Source of the DNA: Stictocephala bisonia
Lineage: Eukaryota > Arthropoda > Insecta > Hemiptera > Membracidae
Reading direction: 5' to 3'
NCBI GenBank assembly: GCA_035578905.1
Contig: JAQJVL010000001.1
Location: forward strand, 9,118,211 to 9,182,210
DNA: 64,000 nt
Positions 11,228-21,900 of this stretch are shown piece by piece. The first letter of the stretch is position 1. Each line of letters starts with the position of its first letter. The notes beneath the pieces are model-generated. The model worked only from the letters and a program-made list of their open reading frames with translations, was not told where the DNA came from and searched no databases. A program made the position numbers and the translations under genes.

Positions 11228-11400
11228 CCTACAGAGAATAAATAAACAGATGTTGTATCCAACGGTGCGCTAAATGTGTGTCGAGTAGTTATTTCTTCAC
11301 CTTTTAATACGATGTCAGGGCCAGCATCTTGTCAGACCTTCCTTCATTATTCCCAAATCCTCAAGGAAGACAACAACCCTATAGCAGCCATGCTAGTTTA
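11228..11400. mobile_element. 'CACAGAGAA' MITE fragment, one end only
   Basis: acagagaataaataaacagatg is followed by the family's subterminal blocks gtgcgctaaatgtgtgtcgag and ttcccaaatcctcaaggaag, parallel to the complete copy at 50642-50890. The opposite terminus is missing. The 12-mer aggtggcctaca overlaps the left end (about 11223) and recurs at about 11495 next to the dispersed repeat that starts at 11507. Confidence 0.65.
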
Positions 11401-11506
11401 CTATCAGCAGTCCAAAACATAATGTTCTATTTCAACTGTACGGTTCAAATTTATTATTATTATGAATTGTAGTAAACACTGCACGATTATGAAAGGTGGC
11501 CTACAA

Positions 11507-11815
11507 TCTAGTGGACCATAAGTTGATATTATCATGTTTTAAATTTAAAATAGTGAAGAATTATATTCAAAGCTTCACATATTTAACTGTACAACACCTA
11601 AAAAAACTTAATTTTCTAGAAAAATGATTTTATTGTCTAATAGAACAGGACTTCCATTAGACTGAATGGAAGGAGAACAGGTCTCTATTAGACCCTACTT
11701 CACCTGTCAAATGACGCTTCAAACGTTGCGTTACGACCTTTACTACGGACTGAATCGTTGAAATAGAAATTATAGTTCGAGGAGCAAAACGTCCCCCTTA
11801 ATACCGGTTTTCTTA
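11507..11815 (+). repeat. Dispersed repeat 'CTAGTGGACCATAAG' family, copy 2
   Basis: Starts tctagtggaccataagttga like copy 1 at 8636. It carries the shared cttcacctgtcaaatgac block, the gaatcgttgaaat block and the end gagcaaaacgtcccccttaa. About 45 bp longer than copy 1 because of an extra segment before the cacctgtcaaa block. No coding content. Confidence 0.7.
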
Positions 11816-12405
11816 AGAAAAATCTCTTCATAAAGACAAGTACTCAGTCTTAATAGTTATGACTTAAATCTATTTTGTGCTAACTGTAAATTTGTTGTAG
11901 CGGAGGTGTTTTAAGTACTTCGAGCTACTACAGGCGAGCGATTATGGTTACTTGCCATAGTCATAAAACTGGTTTGCAAACTTATATAACCTTTTACGTT
12001 GGCAATCAAGGTTGTTGAGTCACAATCGATATCTAATTATAACAATGAAAGGTGGACAAATAAGTTAAGAACATAACCTCCATTTTAATATGCCATATTA
12101 AAATTCGTAAAAGTTGAAAAAATGAACGACCAATAATCGGTTTGGATAACGTGTTTTATTTGGTTTGAAAGTGACTGTTCAACAATAACTATTGGGCTTG
12201 TAAGCAATTACACCATATACATCAGTGGAGTAATTTTAGCTTTAATCCAATTTCCTGATAAAGTTTGTGGATTTAAGGAGGCCTTTTCGATCCTCGAAAA
12301 ACTCCCAAAACAACTTTCTATTTCCACGATTCGATCCGTAATAATGATCGTGATCGTACTGTATTTGTTTAGAGTTTTCTTTTACTTTTAAACTTTTTTT
12401 ATTTA

Positions 12406-12515
12406 AACTTCACTCGTCAGTTTACATGGACCTACAGACCTGTGCGTGAAATATATTCCGCACCGTTAGTGAAGTATCGACGGTTAGTTCACTTGGGGAT
12501 TCGAATCTTGGATCT
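12406..12515 (-). mobile_element. tRNA-derived SINE, family 1, 5'-truncated copy
   Basis: On the minus strand a B-box-like gattcgaatccc is followed by the family tail: gtcgatacttcactaac, the cgcacaggtctgtaggtccatg block, and an end at gacgagtgaagtt. The same tail is in the complete copy at 58482-58629 (minus). The A box and head are missing. The upstream edge abuts the Ty3/gypsy relic directly, so the SINE probably landed in it. Confidence 0.75.
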
Positions 12516-12885
12516 TCATCTTGCTTCAAAGAAGGGCCCAGTCCAAACTGACTGGCGTCGCATTGAAATGTAATCGTTTTGTCTTGTTTATAATATTGAA
12601 CGGTATGACCTGTTGCAATTAGACTCACTGATCTTCTAAATTCTCTCCACGTCCATATTTATTCACCTTTCAATAATGATATCAAAAGTGCTGCTTCATC
12701 TGGCAATTTTGTTCATAATTTACTGAGATATGTCATAAATCCAAGAAAACGCTGTTCACTAGTTCTTCATTATTTGTCGGCTGCTTCATATTTTTTACAG
12801 TTATAATCTTATCAGGATCAGGTTTTAGCCCTTCACTACTAATTACATGTCCTATGTGGTACTGTATTTATTGACATTCAAGTTA
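12516..12885 (-). pseudogene. Ty3/gypsy-type LTR retrotransposon pol relic (RT/RNase H)
   Basis: Minus-strand frames give, in order, GHVISSEGLKPDP (the end of the reverse-transcriptase domain, normally before a proline- and threonine-rich stretch), then KQPTNNEEL, FLGFMTYLSK and KLPDEAA, and finally TFQCDASQFGLG, the start of the RNase H domain with its catalytic DAS motif. The order and spacing are those of Ty3/gypsy pol. A frameshift falls after the EEL motif and at least two in-frame stops lie in the linker, so it is dead. No LTRs, integrase or gag were seen nearby. The downstream side is cut off by a SINE (12406-12515). Confidence 0.85.
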
Positions 12886-12945
12886 AATACAACTTGTTAA
12901 CCAAGAAGACTTGAAGTGTGGGTACATGTCAGAACGGACCTGTTC

Positions 12946-13531
12946 TAGTGGACCATAAGATGATTTTTAAAATAAATTCATTTTTTTATATTATTTTGCT
13001 GTTAAATATGTGAAAATTTGAATGCCATTCTTGACTATTTTGGATAAAAAAATATCTTAATATAAAATTATGTAAGAATTCTAATTTATAGCCCCTGAAC
13101 TGAAAATATTAAATATATTTAGACAAACCTGTCAACAATTTAAATTGATGTCAAGTTTTATGTTATCACGACATGTTTATGTATAAAAATACAATTTTCA
13201 GGTGAACAAAAAATATCTTTTTCAAGATAATAACTACAAACGTGAACAAATCCTACACTGTCACCAAGGAAAGATTCAATATTTATTTAACTTAACAGAA
13301 AGAACTATGTTGGTTTTTCTTTTGGTTTTCTACATTTTATTTCTTATTTATGTATACATTTTTTGTGTTCAGTTTTGTAGTTATTATCTTGAAAAAGATA
13401 TATTGTGTGTTCACCTGAAGATAGTATTTTTTTTACCAAAACATGTCATGACAAAATAAAATTTGACATCAATTTGAACTGTTGACAGGTTTGTCTAAAT
13501 ATTTTAAATCAAATTATGATCCCCTAGATTG
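12946..13531 (+). repeat. 'CTAGTGGACCATAAG' family copy with inverted-repeat interior
   Basis: Starts tctagtggaccataagatga. Its first 120 bp partly resemble the inverse of copy 1. A strong inverted repeat lies inside: left arm 13115-13240 (from tttagacaaacctgtcaac to aataactacaaa) and right arm 13374-13500 (tttgtagttattatc to gttgacaggtttgtctaaa). The arms are about 125 bp, separated by about 130 bp of AT-rich loop. The right edge near 13525 (gatcccctaga) resembles the left edge in reverse, so this may be one foldback element. The 85-codon frame in the loop is not supported as a gene. Confidence 0.7.
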
Positions 13532-13583
13532 GACCTTTAATGATCATATTGTGTCCACTATAACTTATTATGATAATAAAAAC

Positions 13584-14513
13584 GAACCTTCCAGTTGAAA
13601 TAGAAAAGTATTTTTTGGCCAGCTGACGTAATATTGCATGGCTACTATAGGGCTGGCTGGCCCTGTTGAATTCCCAGCGGTGCTTGGCAGTTTGGGAAAC
13701 GAACCGTACAGTTGATATAGAAGAGTATTTTTTGGCCAGCTGACGTAATATTGCATGGCTACTATAGGGCTGGCTGGCCCTGTTGAATTCCCAGCGGTGC
13801 TTGGCAGTTTGGGAAACGAACCGTACAGTTGATATAGAAGAGTATTTTTTGGCCAGCTGACGTAATATTGCATGGCTACTATAGGGCTGGCTGGCCCTGT
13901 TGACTTCCCAGCGATGCTTGGCAGTTTGGGAAACGAACCTTACAGTTGAAATAGAAAAGCATTTTTTGGCCAGCTGACGTAACATTGCATGGCTACTATA
14001 GGGCTGGCTTGCCCTGTTGACTTCCCAGCGGTGCTTGGCAGTTTGGGAAACGAACCGTACAGTTGATATAGAAAAGTATTTTTTGGCCAGCTGACGTAAT
14101 ATTGCATGGCTACTATAGGGCTGGCTGGCCCTGTTGACTTCCCAGCGGTGCTTGGCAGTTTGGGAAACGAACCGTACAGTTGATATAGAAAAGTATTTTT
14201 TGGCCAGCTGACCTATTGCATGGCTAGTATAGGTCTGGCTGGGCCGGTCGACTTCACAGCGGTGCTTGGCAGTTTGGGAAACGAACCGTACAGTTGATAT
14301 AGAAAAGTATTTTTTGGCCAGCTGACCTATTGCATGGCTAGTATAGGGCTGGCTGGCCCTGTTTACTTCCCAATGGTCCTTGGCAGTTTGGGAAACGAAC
14401 CGTACAGTTGATATAGAAAAGCATTTTTTGGCCAGCTGACGTAATATTACATGGCTAGTATAGGGCTGGCTGGGCCGGTCGACTTCACAGCGGTGCTTGG
14501 CAGTTTGGGAAAC
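13584..14513. repeat. 117-bp tandem array, eight units
   Basis: Anchor gaacc(g/t)tacagttga starts units at 13584, 13701, 13818, 13935, 14052, 14169, 14283 and 14397: five spacings of 117 bp followed by two of 114 bp. The unit carries ggccagctgac, gcatggct and gggctggctgg blocks and is GC-richer than its flanks. As 117 is a multiple of 39 codons, minus-strand frames of 101 and 153 codons span several units. Two different overlapping frames stay open with equally repetitive peptides, which argues for a repeat by-product rather than a protein. Confidence 0.95.
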
Positions 14514-15235
14514 GGTCGCATTAACTTATTTTTTTTTTAGTTAAGAGTGTTCGGCTTGTACAATGAAACAGTGTTCTCATTCTGTATTTTCCTCCCATAA
14601 TTATTTCGAATCAGCACAGTTTTCTCTGTGACCATGACGTTATGAGACTTGAGAGAAACAAGAGTAACTGTCATAATGAAAACTTCAAGGTTAATTAGTT
14701 TCTCTCAATCTTCACGATTTGACCTAGCTTTTCTTAACCCGTTCTCTAACGTTTTCCAACCTTGGGGGTAGTAACGGATACTTCAGACACCCACGTGGTC
14801 TGGCCGGATACCCACAGCTACACCGGCCTTGCGGCTTCTCAAGGCCACGCTCAGCTGCACTGCTGTTATTGACTTCTTCGCATTGTTCTTGTCGCAATCA
14901 CCCCCTTTACCAATTACCTTTACGACCCTTCCTCCGTCAGAAATTAGGGTAATGATGAGGTGATTTGCTCGCACTCAAAACTCAAAGTGATCAAAGAATC
15001 AACAAGAATCATTTATGAATTTTAGTTTTTTTAGCAGAGTTTGAAAGAATAATTTGCATTTGTATGCATGAAGTAAATCGCATTTATGACGTTTTAATTT
15101 TTCAGGCTGGGTGGATTTTTATTCCGAGGTCACAGTTTTTTTAAACATACTATAGCTCAGTCATCGAGATTTTTGGTGGGCCAATGCGAGATAGGCATTC
15201 AACACAAAATACAATTTTGCATAAGTACAACATAT
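14514..15235. other. Non-coding, nothing recognised
   Basis: A GC-richer patch at 14790-14930 holds a 63-codon minus-strand frame without known motifs. The rest is AT-rich. Confidence 0.45.
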
Positions 15236-15400
15236 ATAGAATAGAATAGAATATCTTTATTGAAGAAATATTTCATGCAGTGGCCCTGCTAAGTGAGAAC
15301 TCACTTATCAGCAGGATCCAGAAATTACATATTTTATACGTTACATTTAGAAATAAAAAAAAAAACAGTATAATATTAAAGAATATACAGTAATGAAAAC
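15236..15400 (-). mobile_element. Likely 3' end of a non-LTR retroelement (TATTC tail)
   Basis: Read on the minus strand the sequence ends in tcaataaagatattctattc followed by two further TATTC/TATTCTA-type units. An AATAAA poly(A) signal running into a short tandem tail is the typical 3' end of several non-LTR retroelements. The segment upstream on that strand contains a short inverted repeat (ctgctgataagtgag with ctcacttagcagg, near 15286-15316). No ORF of the element remains. Confidence 0.45.
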
Positions 15401-16324
15401 AATACATATCAGTGTGTATAGTAGTGGCAGATGGTGGGTATTAAAACTTAACTAGTTAACAATAGAAGTGGCATTAATAATCTTAAGAACTATTGTACAT
15501 TTAGATGTGTAAAGAGTATCAAATCTTATTCTATGGCAATGACAACTGATGCCCCCCCTCCGCAGCGACCACAGCTGTTAAGCAAGCCTGTCACCACGGG
15601 AGCGGGAGCAGCCATCAGCAGCGTCACGTTGTTTACTACATAACCAATAACAGACTCAAAGATTAACAATCAAGAATCCTAAAAAGAAATCACAAGAGAT
15701 ATTATTCGTTTGCATTATTTTCAATTGCCCTTGCCCATTTGTGTTATATGTGTTCAGTGTTTGTGTGTTAACCAGTGTCAAATTAACGAATGTGATGTGA
15801 TGGGTTGGTGTTAATAATGGTTCATCCTTGGTGGGCTTTCATGGCTTGTGTTACTAACTTATATCTTAACACCATTAACCAGATAACTACTTTTTAATCA
15901 ACCTCAGTGCAGTTTTACATGTCATAAAAAACGCTAACATATTTTAGTCATTGCCTTCTAACAGATATTTAACACTAGGGGGGATCTACTCTAGCATGGC
16001 CATTCAAGGTAAGCATGGGACGCCAGCTAACTTTAGCTTCAAGAAAACATATTCCAACGGGATCTTTCATAAGGTTTGTAGGCTACACATAAAATATTTA
16101 TTAAAAATATGGTGTAGACTAAGTAGGTAACAACTGTAAAGCCTTAGAAAGTTGTTATATATAGAAAGCCATATATATAGACATGGGGCTCACAGTTTCA
16201 TGTTGTAGAAGTCCGAAACAAAGCCACGTTTTGGGTGACTTTGTGATATCACATACACATACACTTGCGAGGCCATGGGCAGAGCCACCGCAGCCTTCGT
16301 GAGGTCGATTTTGCAAATGATGTG
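15401..16324. other. Non-coding, nothing recognised
   Basis: Includes a GC-richer patch at 15550-15635. No domain or repeat identified. Confidence 0.45.
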
Positions 16325-16680
16325 TCATATAGAGTTGATCAATTTGGGAAGCTACTGATCAACTTGTATTGCTATCCATGTTCAATTTTGGTAGCTTCTG
16401 ATCCACATAGGTAGCACGTGATCAACTTGGATAGCCCTCCTTGAACAATTTTGATAGACACTGAACAACTTGGGTAACCTGATACGTACTAGGGTAGACC
16501 GTGCGTGATCAATTTGGATAGCCACCCTTGACCAACTTGGGAAGCCACTGATCAACATGGATAGCAATCCGTTATCAATATGGGAAGCCACTGATAAACT
16601 TGAGCAGCCACTCATGATAAACTTGCATAGCCATAGCTTACTTCAACTTAGGTAGCCACCCATAATCAATATGGTTGATA
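16325..16680. repeat. Degenerate minisatellite of tgatcaacttgg/agccac units
   Basis: The phrase tgatcaacttgggaagccac and diverged forms recur about a dozen times at 25-35 bp spacing. Divergence is high, so the array is old. The 77-codon minus-strand frame across it is repetitive and not supported as a gene. Confidence 0.7.
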
Positions 16681-17285
16681 AGAGCTACGGGGAGATGAAT
16701 GGAGCTGTCCAGAGTATGATCGTGCCTTGATAGTATAGACAGCAGGACTCTGGACAACGACTCACTGTCTATTAGGATCCTCTAAGCTACTGAATATTAC
16801 ATCTTCTCTTCTGACGGCGTTACCACTTGTCCTTGCTATCATTACGATGCAAATGTCCTGTGGACAGTCGTTGGTGCGATGTTGAGAAGGCCAGCCCTGG
16901 TTTACACACGCCATTGACCTTTGTCACCGGTTGTATTGCGGTCTGTTGAGTAAGGTGAGGTGGTGTCTCTGGATTGAAACATTGATGATTGGGATGTTAA
17001 TTTGTGTTTTAATATTGATAAATTCCTTTCTCTCCCTATCATTTTCTCAGTTCCCCATATTCTAATCTGTGGTATTATTGTTTACCAATTTTTCTTTTTA
17101 ATTTTTGATGTTAGGGTAAAGACTGTGTATTTGATAAATTCCTTGTCTTCTAGTCTAAGCATCACTTCGAACCTGTATTGCAGAGGTATTTATGACTCAG
17201 AGCCGTTGCACATTTCTGCTGCGAATGTAGATTGGAATTTAACTTTTTTATTCTTTCTCTAAACACTTAATTGGGTCATTATTTA
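16681..17285. other. Non-coding, with one short inverted repeat
   Basis: tgtccagagt (about 16708) and actctggaca (about 16746) form a 10-bp stem. The 86-codon frame at 17002-17262 is hydrophobic and T-rich, with no motif I recognise. Confidence 0.45.
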
Positions 17286-17511
17286 GAACAGGGGTCTTGT
17301 TGTTTTTTCCTAGATTTTTTTATATAGTAGGTAAGCTAAGCATCTTGAATGGTTTTTCGTCTGTCGAAAGAAAAAAGTCCTCGCCTTAGTTGTTATCAGG
17401 ACAATATCTCATACCTTTTAAATGTTTCTTCATTTCAGTAATTTTACAGTTTATCTAATGAAAAAATTATATTTCTGTTTTTTAGATCAGCCAAAAACAA
17501 GACCCCTGTTC
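17286..17511. mobile_element. 226-bp MITE with TA target site
   Basis: The left end gaacaggggtcttgttgttt is matched in reverse complement at the right end (gaacaggggtcttgtttttg), about 16 bp perfect and then diverging. TA flanks the element on both sides (17284-17285 and 17512-17513), as expected for a Tc1/mariner-superfamily target duplication. There is no coding capacity, so it is a non-autonomous element. No second copy was found in the window. Confidence 0.8.
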
Positions 17512-17513
17512 TA

Positions 17514-18447
17514 TACAAATGCCCTTAAATGACTCGGATCATGTTGTTAGTCTCTTCAACAAACATTGTACATGGTTACAATGACTATTGAGGCGAATAG
17601 ATGATTTTTATTACCATTATTTTTTTCCTGTGCACTATTAAGCTTGTTCTTTGACGTTTCATCGCTGGAGCTCAGTTAGTTCACAACTTATAATCTATAT
17701 TATCAACTAGCAATTTATCTTTGTATGTGTGCGTTGTTCTGGTCTAGCTTTATTCCCCACTTGCATGCTTGTTGGATACAAAAATACGTTGTACGTGAAT
17801 TGCGGGAGTCTGATGGATTCTATTGAGTGGTATAGAGCCGCTTATCCCTCTATACGAAACTTTGTAAGCCCCTCTATTAAAGCAGAGTTTTCAGCGAGGA
17901 TACCCTATATTGGTTGCGTGGATCACGAAGTGTTCTCCTGAGGCTTATGTTTCATTGGTAAAGAGAGTGCTGCTAGAGAAAGAATGTTCGGAAACGTAGA
18001 GTTCTGGGCTGAATTGTTCTTATTCACGGGAGCCTCAGTAAATTGGAAGCCTGAGACTTTGCCAAGGTGGAGTTGGAGCATGGGGCCTATTGGTCACAGC
18101 ATGTTGCTCTCTGTGTGTCTCATTAGTTAATAGATAATGTATCGCATGGACAAGATGATATCATCTCTGAGACCAGAGCAATGAAGCAAGTGGAGACCCA
18201 CGACGCAGTGAAAGCAACCTGGACTGAAGTACTTTGGTCTCTTTCAGTCAGAGTTAATATTGTAGTTATAGTAATCTATATGGTATGACTAGTATACAGG
18301 TAAACCTCTATTTATTAAGAGTGTTCGGGTAGCAACTTGCAATCTTGTTAAAAAAATCATGTTCAATGTGTTTAAAATAGATACATTTTCGTTATGTATA
18401 AATGTACAAACACCCCAGTTCCAGTATACAGACATACCAATCACTTG

Positions 18448-18450
<3 letters not shown>
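17514..18450. other. Non-coding, nothing recognised
   Basis: A 70-codon frame at 17729-17941 matches no family known to me. The final 50 bp begin to resemble the 64-bp repeat that follows (cagacataccaatcac). Confidence 0.45.
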
Positions 18451-18518
<68 letters not shown>

Positions 18519-18526
18519 AATCAACT

Positions 18527-18602
<76 letters not shown>
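18451..18602. repeat. (TA)n microsatellite in two blocks
   Basis: About 64 bp and 70 bp of uninterrupted TA dinucleotides are separated by cataaatcaacttataaa. The interruption and flank resemble parts of the adjacent 64-bp repeat unit, so the TA runs are probably expansions of its atatata stretch. The long isoleucine-tyrosine frame here is an artefact. Confidence 0.97.
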
Positions 18603-18604
<2 letters not shown>

Positions 18605-18893
18605 AATCACCTTAGATACAAATATATACCCACTTCAATCACCTCAGATAAAAATATGCAGACACAATGATCCCCTCAGATACAAATATATACCCACTTC
18701 AATCACCTCAGATAAAAATATGCAGACACAATGATCCCCTCAGATACAAATATATACCCACTTCAATCACTTCAGATAAAAATATGCAGACACAATGATC
18801 CCCTCAGATACAAATATATACCTACATCAGTCACCTCAGATAAAAATATGCAGACACAATGATCCCCTCAGATACAAATATATAGAAACTTCA
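18603..18893. repeat. 64-bp tandem repeat, about 4.5 units
   Basis: gatacaaatatata occurs at 18615, 18679, 18743, 18807 and 18871, an exact 64-bp period. Each unit holds two tcagata motifs (ctcagatacaaatat and ctcagataaaaatatg). The same tcagata is the core of the 17-bp satellite that begins immediately after, so the two arrays may share an origin. Confidence 0.95.
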
Positions 18894-18902
18894 ATCGACT
18901 CA

Positions 18903-21900
18903 GTTACTAAGTAGGGTGAGATATTAAGTAGAGTCATATACTAAATTGGGTCAGATACTAAGTAGGGTCAGATACTAAGTAGGGTCAGATACTAAGTAGG
19001 GTCAGATACTAAGTAGGGTCAGATACTATGTAGGGTCAGATATTAAGTAGAGTCATATACTAAGTAGGGTCAGATACTATGTAGGGTCAGATATTAAGTA
19101 GAGTCATATACTAAATAGGGTCAGATACTAAGTAGTGTCAGATACTAAGTAGGGTCAGATACTATGTAGGGTCGGATATTAAGTAGAGTCATATACTAAA
19201 TAGGGTCAGATACTAAGTAGTGTCAGATACTAACTAGCGTTAGATACTAAGTAGGGTCAGATACTAAGTAGGGTCAGATACTATGTAGGGTCAGATATTA
19301 AGTAGAGTCATATACTAAGTAGGGTCAGATACTAAGTAGTGTCAGATACTAACTGGCGTTAGATACTAAGTAGGGTCAGATACTAAGTAGGGTCAGATAC
19401 TATGTAGGGTCGGATATTAAGTAGAGTCATATACTAAATTGGGTCAGATACTAAGTAGGCTCAGATACTAAGTAGGGTCAAATACTAAGTAGGGTCAGAT
19501 ACTATGTAGGGTCAGATATTAAGTAGAGTCATATACTAAGTAGGGTCAGATACTATGTAGGGTCAGATACTAAGTAGGGTCAGATACTAAGTAGGGTCAG
19601 ATACTATGTAGGGTCAGATATTAAGTAGAGTCATATACTAAGTAGGGTCAGATACTATGTAGGGTCAGATATTAAGTAGAGTCATATACTAAATAGGGTC
19701 AGATACTAAGTAGTGTCAGATACTAAGTAGGGTCAGATACTATGTAGGGTCGGATATTAAGTAGAGTCATATACTAAATAGGGTCAGATACTAAGTAGGG
19801 TCAGATACTAAGTAGGGTCAGATACTATGTAGGGTCAGATATTAAGTAGAGTCATATACTAAGTAGGGTCAGATACTAAGTAGTGTCAGATACTAACTAG
19901 CGTTAGATACTAAGTAGGGTCAGATACTAAGTAGGGTCAGATACTATGTAGGGTCGGATATTAAGTAGAGTCATATACTAAATTGGGTCAGATACTAAGT
20001 AGGGTCAGATACTAAGTAGGGTCAGATACTTAGTAGGGTCAGATACTATGTAGGGTCAGATATTAAGTAGAGTCATATACTAAATAGGGTCAGATACTAA
20101 GTAGTGTCAGATACTAACTAGCGTTAGATACTAAGTAGGGTCAGATACTAAGTAGGGTCAGATACTATGTAGGGTCGGATATTAAGTAGAGTCATATACT
20201 AAATAGGGTCAGATACTAAGTAGTGTCAGATACTAACTAGCGTTAGATACTAAGTAGGGTCAGATACTAAGTAGGGTCAGATACTATGTAGGGTCGGATA
20301 TTAAGTAGAGTCATATACTAAGTAGGGTCAGATACTAAGTAGGGTCAGATACTAACTAGCGTTAGATACTAAGTAGGGTCAGATACTAAGTAGGGTCAGA
20401 TACTATGTAGGGTCAGATATTAAGTAGAGTCATATACTAAATAGGGTCAGATACTAAGTAGTGTCAGATACTAACTAGCGTTAGATACTAAGTTGGGTCA
20501 GATACTAAGTAGGGTCAGATACTATGTAGGGTCGGATATTAAGTAGAGTCATATACTAAATTGGGTCAGATACTAAGTAGTGTCAGATACTAACTAGCGT
20601 TAGATACTAAGTAGGGTCAGATACTAAGTAGGGTCAGATACTATGTAGGGTCGGATATTAAGTAGAGTCATATACTAAGTAGGGTCAGATACTAAGTAGG
20701 GTCAGATACTAACTAGCGTTAGATACTAAGTAGGGTCAGATACTAAGTAGGGTCAGATACTATGTAGGGTCAGATATTAAGTAGAGTCATATACTAAATA
20801 GGGTCAGATACTAAGTAGTGTCAGATACTAAGTAGGGTCAGATACTATGTAGGGTCGGATATTAAGTAGAGTCATATACTAAATAGGGTCAGATACTAAG
20901 TAGTGTCAGATACTAAGTAGGGTCAGATACTATGTAGGGTCAGATATTAAGTAGAGTCATATACTAAGTAGGGTCAGATACTAAGTAGGGTCAGATACTA
21001 AGTAGGGTCAGATATTAAGTAGAGTCATATACTAAATAGGGTCAGATACTAAGTAGTGTCAGATACTAATTAGGGTCAGATATTAAGTAGAGTCATATAC
21101 TAAATAGGGTCAGATACTAAGTAGTGTCAGATACTATGTAGGGTCAGATACTAAGTAGGGTCAGATACTATGTAGGGTCGGATACTAAGTAGGGTCAGAT
21201 ACTATGTAGGGTCGGATATTAAGTAGAGTCATATACTAAATAGGGTCAGATACTAAGTAGTGTCAGATACTAACTAGCGTTAGATACTAAGTAGGGTCAG
21301 ATACTATGTAGGGTCGGATATTAAGTAGAGTCATATACTAAGTAGGGTCAGATACTAAGTAGGGTCAGATACTAACTAGCGTTAGATACTAAGTAGGGTC
21401 AGATACTAAGTAGGGTCAAATACTATGTAGGGTCAGATATTAAGTAGAGTCATATACTAAATAGGGTCAGATACTAAGTAGTGTCAGATACTAAGTAGGG
21501 TCAGATACTATGTAGGGTCGGATATTAAGTAGAGTCATATAATAAATAGGGTCAGATACTAAGTAGTGTCAGATACTAAGTAGGGTCAGATACTATGTAG
21601 GGTCAGATATTAAGTAGAGTCAGATACTAAGTAGGGTCAGATACTAAGTAGGGTCAGATACTATGTAGGGTCAGATATTAAGTAGAGTCAGATACTAAGT
21701 AGGGTCAGATACTAAGTAGGGTCAGATACTATGTAGGGTCGGATATTAAGTAGAGTCATATACTAAATAGGGTCAGATACTAAGTAGTGTCAGATACTAA
21801 GTAGGGTCAGATACTATGTAGGGTCAGATACTAAGTAGGGTCAGATACTAAGTAGTGTCAGATACTAAGTAGGGTCAGATACTATGTAGGGTCAGATATT

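Noticed and set aside
13524..13985. 153-codon minus-strand frame as a repeat protein
   Set aside because: A second overlapping frame is also open and the frame follows the 117-bp array exactly. No gene context.
18402..18605. 67-codon frame of alternating Ile-Tyr
   Set aside because: Pure translation of a (TA)n microsatellite.
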